The notes under the pieces were generated by a model, which searched no databases, was not told the DNA's origin, and was given only the letters and a program-made list of their open reading frames with translations. Below are positions 16,262-25,131 of a DNA stretch of 64,000 nt, piece after piece. The DNA is from PVC group bacterium (GTDB lineage Bacteria; Verrucomicrobiota; Kiritimatiellia; UBA8416). Location: contig PXBF01000031.1 in NCBI GenBank assembly GCA_003567005.1, positions 1 to 64,000 on the forward strand, written 5' to 3'. How positions within the stretch are numbered: the stretch's first letter is position 1; every line of letters begins with the position of its first letter. Made by a program: the position numbers and the translations under genes.

Positions 16262-18196
16262 ATGGAAACTTTGCCGGTACGCATAGCGGGGAAGTCCGTG
16301 TATGGCGGGTTTTGGCGCAGATTGATTGCCGGTATGCTGGATATGTTGTTCTGGTTGCCAGTCATGCTGCTTTTTCCTTTCGTTCGGATCTCCGGATACG
16401 GATGGGCATTGATTTCCGCATTGCCAGCGGCAGTCGTGATTGTTTTCTTAACGATTTATTTTCACGCGCGTTTCGGGGGAACGCCTGGAAAGTTGATGCT
16501 ACGACTTCGTGTAACCAAACCAGATGGGGCACCCATTGGGTGGCGGGAGGCTTGGATGCGCTCCGCCGTTGATCTTTTGTTTGGGCTGTTATTTGGGTTA
16601 GGCGAAATCTGGTTGTTGATGACTACAGATGTCTGGCCCTATCTCATGCCATTTTCGGAACGGGCTGATACCATGATGCCGCTGTTTCTGCAGCGCCTGT
16701 TCTTTCTTCAGCATATCTGGATCTGGAGTGAAGTGATTGTGCTTTTGTTCAATCGCCGTCGTCGAGCTATCCATGATTTTATTGCTGGAACCGTGGTTGT
16801 GAAGAGGCGTTTCGCGCAAGTGCCGATTATGCGGGGGAAAGCGGCCTGGACAACAGTTGGTGTTTTTCTGTTCGGAATTGCGGGAATCATTACGGTTTTG
16901 TGTTTTTCGGGACAGGATGTGCTGCCACCGGACCTCTCGGATTTAGAGCGGGAATATACGGAAATTCAGCCAGAGGAAAACGCCTATACGTATCTACTTG
17001 CTGCCTCGGAAACATTTTACACGGAAGTGGATGATGAACCCGCCTGGCTTTACTATCGAGAAAATCCCGATGATACAGAGCCTATTCATGCTTTATTGTA
17101 TAAAAATGCGGAAGCTTTCAGGCTAATCCATGAAGGCGTTTCTCTTGGCGTTTATCAGCCACCACCCATTCGTGATTTTGGCGACTTGACGCCGCATGTG
17201 CAGGACTGGCTACAGATGGCCCGAATGCTGCGTTTAAAATCGATGGTAGCTCGAGCAGAGGGACGGTACGAGGATGCAACCGAGGTCTGCCTTCTTTTGA
17301 TTCGCTTCGGGGCTCTACTTTGTGCGGAGCCCGATGCGCTCATTGGTTATCTTGTAGGCATCGCCGTTGTTGATATGGGCCTCATTGAAGCGGCAAGTAT
17401 CGTGCGCGCCCCAAATACTGCTGAAGACGACATCTTGCGGATTGCTGATACGCTCTCACCCGTTACGCCTTTCGGTCGTGGTTTGGCACTCGCTGCGAAA
17501 ACAGAAGCACAGCTAGCTGCCACATTATTGGGTCAATACAGCGCAGGCATGCGATTTGGCGACCTGAGTATGGTTGCGCTGTGGGACTCTGGAGGATATG
17601 GGGAAAGTCTGACGTTGCTCGGTCGGATTCCGGTTCCAAAACATTTTTTTCAGCCGAATGCGACTTTACAGCTTTTTGCAGATCGATATCGTATGTTTAT
17701 CGCACATGTTGATTGCGTTTATGCCGACGTGCCTTTTGATAGGTTAGAACAACCATTGTTGGATTCATCAGAAATGGAGAAGATGATCGCATTGCCCAAT
17801 ATAATTGGCCGGATGCTCTATCACATTCTATTTCCTGCTTGGGAAGGTGTTTTTGCTCGTAGAAGCTATACAGAAGCGCGTTGGCATGGAGTTCGATTAC
17901 TTGCTGCTATCCAACTGTTCATGCGTAATACGGGAGGTGTTCCCAAGGAGCTGGAAGATTTGGTTCCAGCCTATTTGGACTCCATTCCGATTGACCCGTT
18001 TGATGGCAACACGTTTCGTTACAATCAAGAACGAGTTGTTGTTTATTCCGTCGGTCGTGAGCTTGTGGATTATGGTGGTGAATCTGATGACCCCGACACG
18101 TTTGCTCCCGCAGAAGATCGTCCTTGGAGCGATGCAAGCAATATACTGTTTTTTGTCCATGAACCAGACGTTTCATCTAACTCTGCGTCCCAATAG
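16262..18196 (+). CDS. RDD-family membrane protein with large extracytoplasmic C-terminal region
   Basis: Residues 1-190 form an RDD-type membrane domain: Y-G-G-F-W-R-R-L-I-A-G-M-L-D-M-L opens it with the conserved Arg and Asp, G-G-T-P-G-K-L-M-L follows, and R-R-R-A-I-H-D close it. A further helix (about 199-219) leads into a C-terminal region of about 420 residues that is largely helical and acidic and ends in an R-N-T-G-G-V-P-x-x-L-E-D-L-V-P-A-Y-L segment, a pattern I associate with PVC-group proteins of unknown role. The ATG at 16262 follows GGGAGAG. Function is unknown; RDD domains have been linked to transport of small solutes or ions. The next gene, a membrane protein, may be co-transcribed. 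Confidence 0.7.
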   Translation: METLPVRIAGKSVYGGFWRRLIAGMLDMLFWLPVMLLFPFVRISGYGWALISALPAAVVIVFLTIYFHARFGGTPGKLMLRLRVTKPDGAPIGWREAWMRSAVDLLFGLLFGLGEIWLLMTTDVWPYLMPFSERADTMMPLFLQRLFFLQHIWIWSEVIVLLFNRRRRAIHDFIAGTVVVKRRFAQVPIMRGKAAWTTVGVFLFGIAGIITVLCFSGQDVLPPDLSDLEREYTEIQPEENAYTYLLAASETFYTEVDDEPAWLYYRENPDDTEPIHALLYKNAEAFRLIHEGVSLGVYQPPPIRDFGDLTPHVQDWLQMARMLRLKSMVARAEGRYEDATEVCLLLIRFGALLCAEPDALIGYLVGIAVVDMGLIEAASIVRAPNTAEDDILRIADTLSPVTPFGRGLALAAKTEAQLAATLLGQYSAGMRFGDLSMVALWDSGGYGESLTLLGRIPVPKHFFQPNATLQLFADRYRMFIAHVDCVYADVPFDRLEQPLLDSSEMEKMIALPNIIGRMLYHILFPAWEGVFARRSYTEARWHGVRLLAAIQLFMRNTGGVPKELEDLVPAYLDSIPIDPFDGNTFRYNQERVVVYSVGRELVDYGGESDDPDTFAPAEDRPWSDASNILFFVHEPDVSSNSASQ

Positions 18197-18252
18197 TTAT
18201 GGGGATGATACTAGGGAGATGGATACGTTTGCAGATGCACGAGTTGTAGCAC

Positions 18253-18888
18253 ATGAATGAATACAACATACGTTGGTTGCGGCTATTGGCTCCTTATTTT
18301 GCAGTAGGTATTTTCTGGGTTGGGTTTTCCAATGCCTGGCTTGCCATTATTGCGTATCATGTGCAAATCGTTTTGTGGCATCGATTCGGGCGTAGGATGT
18401 ATGCGCGCAAGCAGGAGGGCCAACAGGAATGCTACCATGCAAGGACTGCCACCTCTCGGGGGCTTATTGCCCAATATGCGATGGTTGTCTGTGTCATGGC
18501 GGGACCTTTGGTGTATTTTCTCTTGCCACGGATAGCGCTTGTTGATCTGGCACAGTGGTTAGATCATCACCGAATGAGCGGTTTGGCATTTTATTTGATG
18601 ATTCCGTATTTTGGTATCGTCCATCCGATTGTGGAGCAACTCCATTGGCATCGTCTGCGGACGGAAACAGCTTGGGCGCATATTGCGTTTGCTGGTTACC
18701 ATGTGGTGGTGTTAAGCAGTCTTCTCCCCATCATCTGGCTTGTGCTATGTTTTCTTGCTTTGATCGCCATTTCCTGGCTTTGGCGGCGTACGGGATGTTC
18801 TGTCCACAGTCGTTGGCTTTGTACGTATTCGCATATGGCTGCTGATACGGGACTTGTGTTGGCTGTTTTCTGGCTTGTTTATCGCTGA
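18253..18888 (+). CDS. Polytopic membrane protein of unknown function, CPBP-protease-like
   Basis: A 211-residue protein with about six hydrophobic segments. It has H-P-I-V-E-Q-L-H-W-H-R-L near residue 117, then Y-H-V-V-V-L-S-S and a C-terminal H-M-A-A-D. The spacing of a Glu-containing motif and later His in membrane helices recalls the CPBP (CAAX) intramembrane protease family, but the canonical E-E-x-x-x-R is not present, so this is a weak suggestion. The protein is rich in Trp and His. It starts 56 bases after the RDD fusion protein and ends before a bidirectional hairpin. Confidence 0.55.
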   Translation: MNEYNIRWLRLLAPYFAVGIFWVGFSNAWLAIIAYHVQIVLWHRFGRRMYARKQEGQQECYHARTATSRGLIAQYAMVVCVMAGPLVYFLLPRIALVDLAQWLDHHRMSGLAFYLMIPYFGIVHPIVEQLHWHRLRTETAWAHIAFAGYHVVVLSSLLPIIWLVLCFLALIAISWLWRRTGCSVHSRWLCTYSHMAADTGLVLAVFWLVYR

Positions 18889-18933
18889 GGTCGTAATGGG
18901 TGTGTTTTGGAACGCGATATGCGGACAAAAATG

Positions 18934-18961
18934 CCCCCACGTCTCCTAGGAAACGTGGGGG
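18934..18961. terminator. Bidirectional hairpin terminator between convergent genes
   Basis: CCCCCACGT (18934-18942) pairs with ACGTGGGGG (18953-18961) around a 10-base loop, a perfect nine-base stem. On the minus strand the stem is followed by ATTTTTGT, so it is best as terminator for the small RDD gene; on the plus strand no T tract follows. It lies exactly between the stops of two convergent genes. Confidence 0.75.
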
Positions 18962-18987
18962 TGCAATCGTTCCTTCTGCTATCCTGT

Positions 18988-19413
18988 TTAGCAGGTTACC
19001 ACGCGTGTTTTGGCCCACTGGTCACCGAGTCGTTGTCCGTCTTTGTTGTTGGCCAAGACGATGAGCTCAACAATAAAGAACAAGGGGATAAAGAGTACGA
19101 TGTTACGTACAATGGATGGTCCCCATTGATTCGTCAGTGGTTGGCCAGAAGTTGCATCAACTGCACGAAGCTTCATGGCTTTTTTGCCAATGCTTTGGCC
19201 GTCGAGGAATGGCAAGGCATCGCGTGTTAATAAATATGCGGTACCCACGATCATTCCTATTACCGGAATCGGAAAAACGACAGCTGCCAAAATGCCATCG
19301 ATGAGGACAGCCGCAATACGATTGCCCAAGGTAGCATCGTTGCTTGTTGCTGTTTCGTTGGTGGTTTCATTTGGTGCATTGTCTGGCTGCATTCCATGCG
19401 TTTCTTCTGTCAT
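18988..19413 (-). CDS. Small RDD-family membrane protein
   Basis: A 141-residue protein with a polar Asn/Thr/Glu-rich N terminus (about 30 residues) and an RDD domain: G-N-R-I-A-A-V-L-I-D-G-I-L carries the Arg and Asp, then helices, G-Q-S-I-G-K-K-A-M-K-L, and a second helical pair ending in D-G-Q-R-L-G-D-Q-W-A-K-T-R-V-V. The final Asp and Arg-Leu-Gly-Asp pattern is typical of RDD proteins, which are of unclear function (solute or ion transport in a few cases). The ATG at 19413 has GGAGG seven bases upstream and is preferred to the upstream in-frame ATG at 19476. No partner gene is adjacent on this strand within 100 bases. Confidence 0.75.
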   Translation of the reverse strand: MTEETHGMQPDNAPNETTNETATSNDATLGNRIAAVLIDGILAAVVFPIPVIGMIVGTAYLLTRDALPFLDGQSIGKKAMKLRAVDATSGQPLTNQWGPSIVRNIVLFIPLFFIVELIVLANNKDGQRLGDQWAKTRVVTC

Positions 19414-19522
19414 GTTGCCCTCCATTGTGTGATCAGTCTTCTTCAGAAGACATACAGTACATATCAATGCAATCATGCTTTTACTGAATGTTCAATTACA
19501 AACTATGGTTTGGGCTGACAAT

Positions 19523-20890
19523 TTACAGCAGGAGTTGGGCATTCGCATCGAGGATTCGGTTTACGTATTTCTGTATTTTGAATTTGCGTTCCAGCCCGGA
19601 TGCCGCCATGTAGCGCACGGTGCCGAAGATGTTTCTTTCGGTCCAGGGGCGGTCATGCTTTCCGAAGCACCAGGATACACCTGTATAGCCATTCGCATCG
19701 CGCCCGTCGATTTCGTAGCGGTCATTCATCTCAATAAGAATTTGAAATGCTTCTTCTGGAGATTTCGTCCATTCGATGACCTTTTTGCCCCAATACATTC
19801 GCATGTAATTGTGCATCTTGCCATATTCTACCATTTCCATTTGAGCTGCATTCCAATAGGAATCGTGGGTTTGGCCCGTTTCCAGTTCTTCACGCGTATA
19901 TAGGGTCGAGCGTTTGTCTTTGGCATGCTTTTTCAACGTCTTTTGCGCCCATGCAGGCACGGCATCAGCATATATGTCATACCCTGTATTGAAATAGACG
20001 AAATTCATGCTCAGTTCGCGTCGTACAATCAGCTCTTCGAGGTAGCTATCGGTAGCTTCGGTTGGTGCTTTGGCGGCTTGGACTTGCTTGGCGATATCAA
20101 GAGCTGCAATCTGTCCAAAGTGTAGGTATGGACTCATGTTGGAGCAGAGGTTGTTGGCGGGATCATTACGGTCGGTGTCATAGGTTGCGAGTCCGCCGCG
20201 TAGGAAAGCGGACAATTGTTTTTGGGCTGCCGCTTGACCGCCTTTGAATGTCTCTGCTGGTTTGATGCAACGGTCGATGGGTAAATCTGCAATGCCGGCT
20301 GCAATTCGGATGTCCGACTTCGGGGGATCTCGTAATGGTTTGCATGCAGGTGGGTTTTGTAGGGGTTCTTCGAGAAAGCGCTTCCAGTGGCGGTGAATTT
20401 TCGGTCGGATGGTGCGCGCGGCATATTCCTCCTTTTCCGATACAAGGCGGATAGGAACAACGACATCGGTTTCGATCGCACTGAAGGGGCAATCGATGTT
20501 CTCGGCAACCTGTTTACGCCAAGCGCGTTGGATGCGCAGGTAGCCGATGTCTCCTACGAGTAATGCGGCATCGCGGGCTAGTTCCGTGATTACCTCGGGT
20601 GGGTTGCCAAGGCGGATGACAAACGGGATGCCGCGTTTTTGCAATGCCTGTTCGACATCGGCGAGGCCTTCGAACATGAATTGATAGTGGCGGGCATTCG
20701 CGCCTGGAAATGTTGGTGTAAGGGCAAAGGCAACCACCAGAGGCAACTGGCAATCCTGAGCCGCCATCAAAGCCCAATCGAGGGCCAAATTGCATGCTGT
20801 GCGCTGTGCTTGCTGCATCCAGTATAACACATACTTCTTGCCGGGGACGGGTTGCCCGGGGCGATATATCCACAGCCTATTATTTTGCAT
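19523..20890 (-). CDS. phr: Class II CPD deoxyribodipyrimidine photolyase
   Basis: A light-driven, FAD-dependent enzyme that splits cyclobutane pyrimidine dimers in DNA. The 455-residue protein has the photolyase N-terminal alpha/beta domain with Y-W-M-Q-Q-A-Q-R near residue 23 (a class II signature) and the C-terminal FAD domain with L-I-V-R-R-E-L-S, W-N-A-A-Q, G-K-M-H-N-Y-M-R-M-Y-W-G-K-K and D-G-R-D-A-N-G-Y-T-G-V-S-W-C-F-G-K-H-D, all of class II type. It is monocistronic with no clear ribosome site before the ATG. Its presence suggests a habitat with at least some light. Confidence 0.93.
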   Translation of the reverse strand: MQNNRLWIYRPGQPVPGKKYVLYWMQQAQRTACNLALDWALMAAQDCQLPLVVAFALTPTFPGANARHYQFMFEGLADVEQALQKRGIPFVIRLGNPPEVITELARDAALLVGDIGYLRIQRAWRKQVAENIDCPFSAIETDVVVPIRLVSEKEEYAARTIRPKIHRHWKRFLEEPLQNPPACKPLRDPPKSDIRIAAGIADLPIDRCIKPAETFKGGQAAAQKQLSAFLRGGLATYDTDRNDPANNLCSNMSPYLHFGQIAALDIAKQVQAAKAPTEATDSYLEELIVRRELSMNFVYFNTGYDIYADAVPAWAQKTLKKHAKDKRSTLYTREELETGQTHDSYWNAAQMEMVEYGKMHNYMRMYWGKKVIEWTKSPEEAFQILIEMNDRYEIDGRDANGYTGVSWCFGKHDRPWTERNIFGTVRYMAASGLERKFKIQKYVNRILDANAQLLL

Positions 20891-21075
20891 ATTTGCATTG
20901 TAGTGTGATGTTTATGGTGACGCAAGATGGTTATTGTTTTTGTGGGGCCGGGATTGCTAACGGGAACAAAAGGGTTTTTGTATATTTTATTATAGGTTAA
21001 GTGTGTGTTAGGTTTGGGGGCATACTATTCACGGCGGATCGTGTTGATCTGCAAAACGATTTCCTGCTATATTGG

Positions 21076-22881
21076 ATGATTATGGATGACGATGTTAAAG
21101 AAACGATTCCGGACAGGGAAGCAAACGAGACCGTTCGTATGACCTTGCCGGTTACATCCCGGGAAGAAACGGATTCAACCGTATTCCGTCGTAATGAGGG
21201 AGATGCGCTAGATTCCCAGTATCAATGGGTTGATAAGATTGGCGGCGGTGGCATGGGGGTTGTATATCTTGCCCGTGACCGTCGTCTCGGGCGTGTGGTT
21301 GCTATCAAACGCCTACACACGACGCTACTGGAGGATGAAAGCCTTAAGTCGCGTCTTTTTCAAGAGGCGCGTGCGACAGCTTCCTTGAGTCACATACACA
21401 TTGTGCATATTTATGCATTAGGTGAGGATACGGATGGGCCTTATATCGTCATGGAGTATATTGCTGGTCCGCGATTTGCGGAACAGGATGGCATCGCCTC
21501 TCCTTTTACGCTGGCTGATCGTATTCATCGTGAAGGTCCGATGGCTTTGGATGTCGCGATCGACTTTGTTGTAAAATTATGCCGCGCAATTGAGTATGCA
21601 CATGAGCATAATGTTGTGCATCGAGACCTGAAACCCAGCAATGTCCTTTTGGATGCTGGTTTGGAGCCCAAGATTGTTGATTTTGGTTTGGCACAGGTGC
21701 GCCAAGGCAACGATGACCCTTTGACGTTACCGGGCGAACGCATGCTTTCGTTAGGTTATGGGGCACCAGAGCAAGAGGCAGACGCGAGTCTGGTGGATGC
21801 TCGGGCTGATGTATACGGTCTCGGTGCTCTCTTATATTTTTGTTTAACGGGGAGAAACCCGCGCTATTTCCGTCCGAATGATTTGCCGGAAGTGATACGC
21901 ATGCCCGTGGTGAAGGCGCTTGAGACGGACCGGGAGCAACGCTGGCAAGATGTGGCATCTTTTCATGCGGTTTTGGAACAAACCATCAGCTCGGGTGATT
22001 CGGCTCTTCCAACCGGCAAGGTTACTTGGCGTTGCAAGTGGTGCGATACGGTGAATCCGGCTGTTGTACGCTATTGCGGACAATGTGGTTGGGATGGTGG
22101 GGTATTCTGTCATGAGTGTGGTTCAGAGTCCCGATTTGGTACACAGTATTGTGGTGTCTGTGGTGGTGATGCCAAGCAGTACGAAGATGTGTTGCGCATA
22201 TTAGAAGACATGCGGCGGAATATGGAGCAAAAAGAGTTTGCTGTTGTTGCACAGGAGGAGCAATCGATAAGTGGATTTCGGCCACAAGGTGCCAACGGGC
22301 GACGCCTTTTAGAGCAGGTGCATGAGCTGGGGGAGAGGGCACGTGAAGCTGTTCGCCGGCGTACGCAAATACGAGCTGAAATTGAGCGTGGCCTGTCGCA
22401 AGCTCATTATGAACATGTACGCAGTTTGATTGTTGAATATAACGATTTGTCTTTTGATCGGGCTTTTGATGATTTAGACAAGAAGTTAGACGGTTTGCAA
22501 CTGGATCGGGACATGCGCCGCTTACGGGAGGCAATTGGTAATCGGCAGTGGAATTATGCGCAGCGCTTATTACATGACATACGTTTTGAGGGGCATCGCT
22601 CCTCCGAGCTTTTGTTTTTCCGCGAACAGGTGGCAGCGCACTACCGTTGGCGCAAGGTGCGCGGTCATGTTTTGCGTTTATGCGTTTTCGTAATGCTATA
22701 TCTTTTGGTCGCCTCGCCTCTGCAGCGCGCAGGTTTACGCGGGCCTTTTTGGAGCCAAGTATGGCGTCCGGCACGGTCTGCTCAGGCATTGCCTTTCCTT
22801 GGCCAGGTATTGCGACGATACGCACAGTGGTTTGATGTGTCCTCTTTTGATCATGAGCGCGAAGAAGGTAATGTGGAATAA
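21076..22881 (+). CDS. Ser/Thr protein kinase with double zinc ribbon, coiled coil and C-terminal membrane helix
   Basis: The kinase domain (about residues 45-310) has the glycine loop G-G-G-G-M-G-V-V-Y, V-A-I-K, H-R-D-L-K-P-S-N, V-D-F-G-L-A, G-A-P-E-Q and D-A-R-A-D-V-Y-G-L-G, so all catalytic residues are present. It is followed by two Cys-rich knuckle pairs (C-K-W-C ... C-G-Q-C and C-H-E-C ... C-G-V-C, about 322-369), a charged helical stretch with two repeated units (about 380-520), and one hydrophobic segment near 535-550 with a short tail. The start is uncertain: ATGs at 21076 and 21082 are in frame, while 21001 (GTG) would add 25 residues. It stands alone; targets are unknown. Confidence 0.85.
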   Translation: MIMDDDVKETIPDREANETVRMTLPVTSREETDSTVFRRNEGDALDSQYQWVDKIGGGGMGVVYLARDRRLGRVVAIKRLHTTLLEDESLKSRLFQEARATASLSHIHIVHIYALGEDTDGPYIVMEYIAGPRFAEQDGIASPFTLADRIHREGPMALDVAIDFVVKLCRAIEYAHEHNVVHRDLKPSNVLLDAGLEPKIVDFGLAQVRQGNDDPLTLPGERMLSLGYGAPEQEADASLVDARADVYGLGALLYFCLTGRNPRYFRPNDLPEVIRMPVVKALETDREQRWQDVASFHAVLEQTISSGDSALPTGKVTWRCKWCDTVNPAVVRYCGQCGWDGGVFCHECGSESRFGTQYCGVCGGDAKQYEDVLRILEDMRRNMEQKEFAVVAQEEQSISGFRPQGANGRRLLEQVHELGERAREAVRRRTQIRAEIERGLSQAHYEHVRSLIVEYNDLSFDRAFDDLDKKLDGLQLDRDMRRLREAIGNRQWNYAQRLLHDIRFEGHRSSELLFFREQVAAHYRWRKVRGHVLRLCVFVMLYLLVASPLQRAGLRGPFWSQVWRPARSAQALPFLGQVLRRYAQWFDVSSFDHEREEGNVE

Positions 22882-23053
22882 CATGCTCAAGGGGTGATGT
22901 CATACAGTAGTTGCAAGTGCAATGTGAATGCCCTCGCCTCGTTCAGAACCGCTTGTCATCGACAGGGAATTGGCTTGCTCCTGCCGCTCCCTATCCAGAA
23001 GGGTGCATGAAGTGTCGCAAATGAACGTTTTTTAGGGGGCGAAAAATGATTCG

Positions 23054-23449
23054 TTATTCGCCCACGTCTGTTTGCGCGATGGCATCGATCTCGATGCGTG
23101 CCCCTTTGGGAAGAGCTGCAACGGCAATGCAGGCTCTCGCTGGTTTTGCTGGGGCAAGAAGCTCTTCGTATATTTCGTTGACAAGAGGAAAATCGGACAT
23201 ATCCGTAATATAGACGGTCGTTTTGATGATATCGGAAACAGTACAACCTGCTGCTCTCAGGATTGCCTTGAGATTCATGATAGCTTGTTTTGTTTCTGCT
23301 GCAATACCGCCATCTGCCAGCCGTCCTGAAGCTGGATCCATACCCAATTGACCTGAGCAAAAGAGCAAATTACCGGATTGCATTGCCTGCGAGTAGGGGC
23401 CTATTGCGGCTGGTGCGGTCAACGTGCTTATGGGTGTCGGAACTGACAT
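23054..23449 (-). CDS. ridA: RidA family reactive intermediate deaminase
   Basis: RidA hydrolyses reactive enamine/imine intermediates made by PLP enzymes such as threonine dehydratase. The 131-residue protein has A-I-G-P-Y-S-Q-A near residue 15, F-C-S-G-Q-L-G-M-D-P, and the C-terminal P-A-R-A-C-I-A-V-A-A-L-P-K-G-A-R-I-E-I-D, including the catalytic Arg and Glu of the active subgroup. A strong AAGGAAG site precedes the ATG. Monocistronic, with 174 bases to thiN. Confidence 0.92.
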   Translation of the reverse strand: MSVPTPISTLTAPAAIGPYSQAMQSGNLLFCSGQLGMDPASGRLADGGIAAETKQAIMNLKAILRAAGCTVSDIIKTTVYITDMSDFPLVNEIYEELLAPAKPARACIAVAALPKGARIEIDAIAQTDVGE

Positions 23450-23623
23450 GGTCTTCCTTTGTGTTACGGGTTAACGGTATGGATTGAACAGGCTTATTGA
23501 TAACAAATTCACTGGGGCAACTGTCAAATGGCATCCTGGTATGCGCATATCGCTTGCAACGGTAGCGTAACGGTTTGCTTCTTTCATATATATCTTTCCG
23601 AAATAGGATATAACATACGTTTT

Positions 23624-24268
23624 CTATACGGTTTTACCAGAACACGTCTCGTCGAGATACAATAAGAATACGATGACGGTGGTCCCCGGCGCATGAATGG
23701 TTATCGAATGACTGGTGGCTTCATTTAACGTTCCTTGCCATATTTCGTCAAGCAGGTGGTTGTGCAGAGGGTACTTTACATTGCTAACCGTTACGGGAAC
23801 ACCTTTGACGGTATTAAAGAAGGAGACTTGTTGTCCCGGAGTGGTCAACACGGTGCCGTTGTTTGGTACAACTAGAAAGGTGCCATGATCTGTCAGCATG
23901 GTGATCGGCCCCTCTCGCGCATATCGGGCCAGAAGGCCAATATTTCCTAGCGTGTGATCTTCTCTTTTTCCTGTTGCACCGACTATGGTAATGGATTGGT
24001 AACCTTTTTTTCGACAGATACATACAGCTTTGGTGAGGTCATTGGTTTCCTGATCGGGGTCATGAATGATTCGGTCGGCGAATTGCTTATGAATCGTGCT
24101 GGGTAGCGAGTCAAGGTCTCCAACAATGATGTTGGGTTCTAACCCTGCTGAGAGTAGCGCTGCAGCGGCACCATCGCAGCATACACGGACGTTAGCATCA
24201 TATAGTGTTCGTAATGCGTATGGGTGCGATGGAAAGTCTCCATTTGCTAGAATGACAGCTTTTTTCAT
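23624..24268 (-). CDS. thiN: Thiamine pyrophosphokinase
   Basis: Converts thiamine plus ATP to thiamine pyrophosphate. The 214-residue protein has A-N-G-D-F-P near residue 8, C-C-D-G-A-A-A-A-L, G-D-L-D-S-L, D-P-D-Q-E-T-N-D-L-T-K-A and G-A-T-G-K-R-E-D-H-T-L-G-N, all in the order of the family. Its start overlaps the pnuT stop in an ATGA, so it lies in the operon headed by the TPP riboswitch. Together the two genes give thiamine uptake and activation without need of de novo synthesis. Confidence 0.93.
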   Translation of the reverse strand: MKKAVILANGDFPSHPYALRTLYDANVRVCCDGAAAALLSAGLEPNIIVGDLDSLPSTIHKQFADRIIHDPDQETNDLTKAVCICRKKGYQSITIVGATGKREDHTLGNIGLLARYAREGPITMLTDHGTFLVVPNNGTVLTTPGQQVSFFNTVKGVPVTVSNVKYPLHNHLLDEIWQGTLNEATSHSITIHAPGTTVIVFLLYLDETCSGKTV

Positions 24269-24927
24269 CTAGATTGTAACCTTGATGGTCTGGGGTTGCT
24301 GTGTGTGTGCCATTGGTACCAGCCATATAGTCCCAAAAAGAGAAAGAAGGCATACTGGAGAGCATACTCTGGCGCACCACTGATCCAATAGATATGAATG
24401 CCCACGACATTAACGACGACCCATCCAATCCAATTCTCCATGTGTTTACGTGCTTGCAGGAATTGGGCATAATAATTCATCACGGTTGTAACGCTATCGC
24501 GCCAGAGCAGAGCAGGCTCAGGAATCCAGAGCACGCGTTCTGCCAACCAGGAAATGCTCCTTCCCCATGCGAGGATAGAGGCTACGATGGCGATGGCCAA
24601 AAAAGCCTGTTTTTTGCGTGGCATCCATGTGGGAAGAAAAGGGGTCGTGTCTACCTGTGTGCCTCGGCGATGCCACACGATCCAGCAGTAGATCTGGATG
24701 GGAATCCCTGAAAGATACATGATGGCTTCTGATACTAATTGCCAGGAAAAGAATGCAAGGTAGACAGAGATGCCGGCCCAAATCAGTCCTAGCGGCCATC
24801 CGAGGATGTTTTGTTTCGCGATGCAGATGACTCCGGTTACCGCGCAGATTGTGGCAATGATTGCTAAGGGAGTATCGCCTAGTAGCAGTAACCAGTTGAA
24901 ATCCTGTATTACATTCATATGTATCAT
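24265..24927 (-). CDS. pnuT: PnuC-family vitamin transporter, probably thiamine (PnuT)
   Basis: A membrane protein of about 220 residues with seven predicted helices, including W-P-L-G-L-I-W-A near residue 45 and the family's W-x-x-x-N motif (W-I-G-W-V-V-V-N, in the second half). PnuC proteins move vitamins by facilitated diffusion driven by intracellular phosphorylation. The substrate is inferred to be thiamine from the TPP riboswitch directly upstream and thiN overlapping downstream. The ATG at 24927 is preferred because AGGAAG (inside the 3' end of the riboswitch) lies five bases before it; another ATG lies at 24918. An ATG at 24948 falls inside the riboswitch and is unlikely. Confidence 0.88.
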   Translation of the reverse strand: MIHMNVIQDFNWLLLLGDTPLAIIATICAVTGVICIAKQNILGWPLGLIWAGISVYLAFFSWQLVSEAIMYLSGIPIQIYCWIVWHRRGTQVDTTPFLPTWMPRKKQAFLAIAIVASILAWGRSISWLAERVLWIPEPALLWRDSVTTVMNYYAQFLQARKHMENWIGWVVVNVVGIHIYWISGAPEYALQYAFFLFLGLYGWYQWHTHSNPRPSRLQSR

Positions 24928-24930
24928 CGA

Positions 24931-25013
24931 CTTCCTTCGGCGGTACAAGCCGCATCAGGTTCCAAGGGTATCTTCATCCGTGAAGTCTCAGCGAAGTGTT
25001 CGCTCCCCTGTCG
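24931..25013 (-). promoter_or_regulatory. TPP riboswitch (THI element)
   Basis: Read on the minus strand, the conserved core elements appear in order: AGGGGAGC, GCTGAGA, ACCC followed by GAACCTGAT, and a short P4/P5 hairpin GCGG-cttgta-CCGC, ending in CGAAGGAAG. This is the thiamine pyrophosphate aptamer. The AGGAAG at its 3' edge is also the ribosome site of pnuT, and no terminator hairpin lies between, so control of translation start by sequestering this site is likely. That mechanism is inferred. Confidence 0.93.
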
Positions 25014-25131
25014 TAATGGCTGCGTAGTCTGGCTTTCATCGTCGCCGATTGCAATGAAAATATATCAGCAGGAATCATTCCGTGCTGTAAGGATGTGGTG
25101 CTGTGGCGGAACGATTAGCTAGGAGTAAGAT

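Noticed and set aside
23037..23063. Hairpin GGGCGAA/TTCGCCC at the end of ridA as terminator
   Set aside because: On the minus strand the stem is followed by an A-rich, not T-rich, stretch, and it includes the last codons of ridA.
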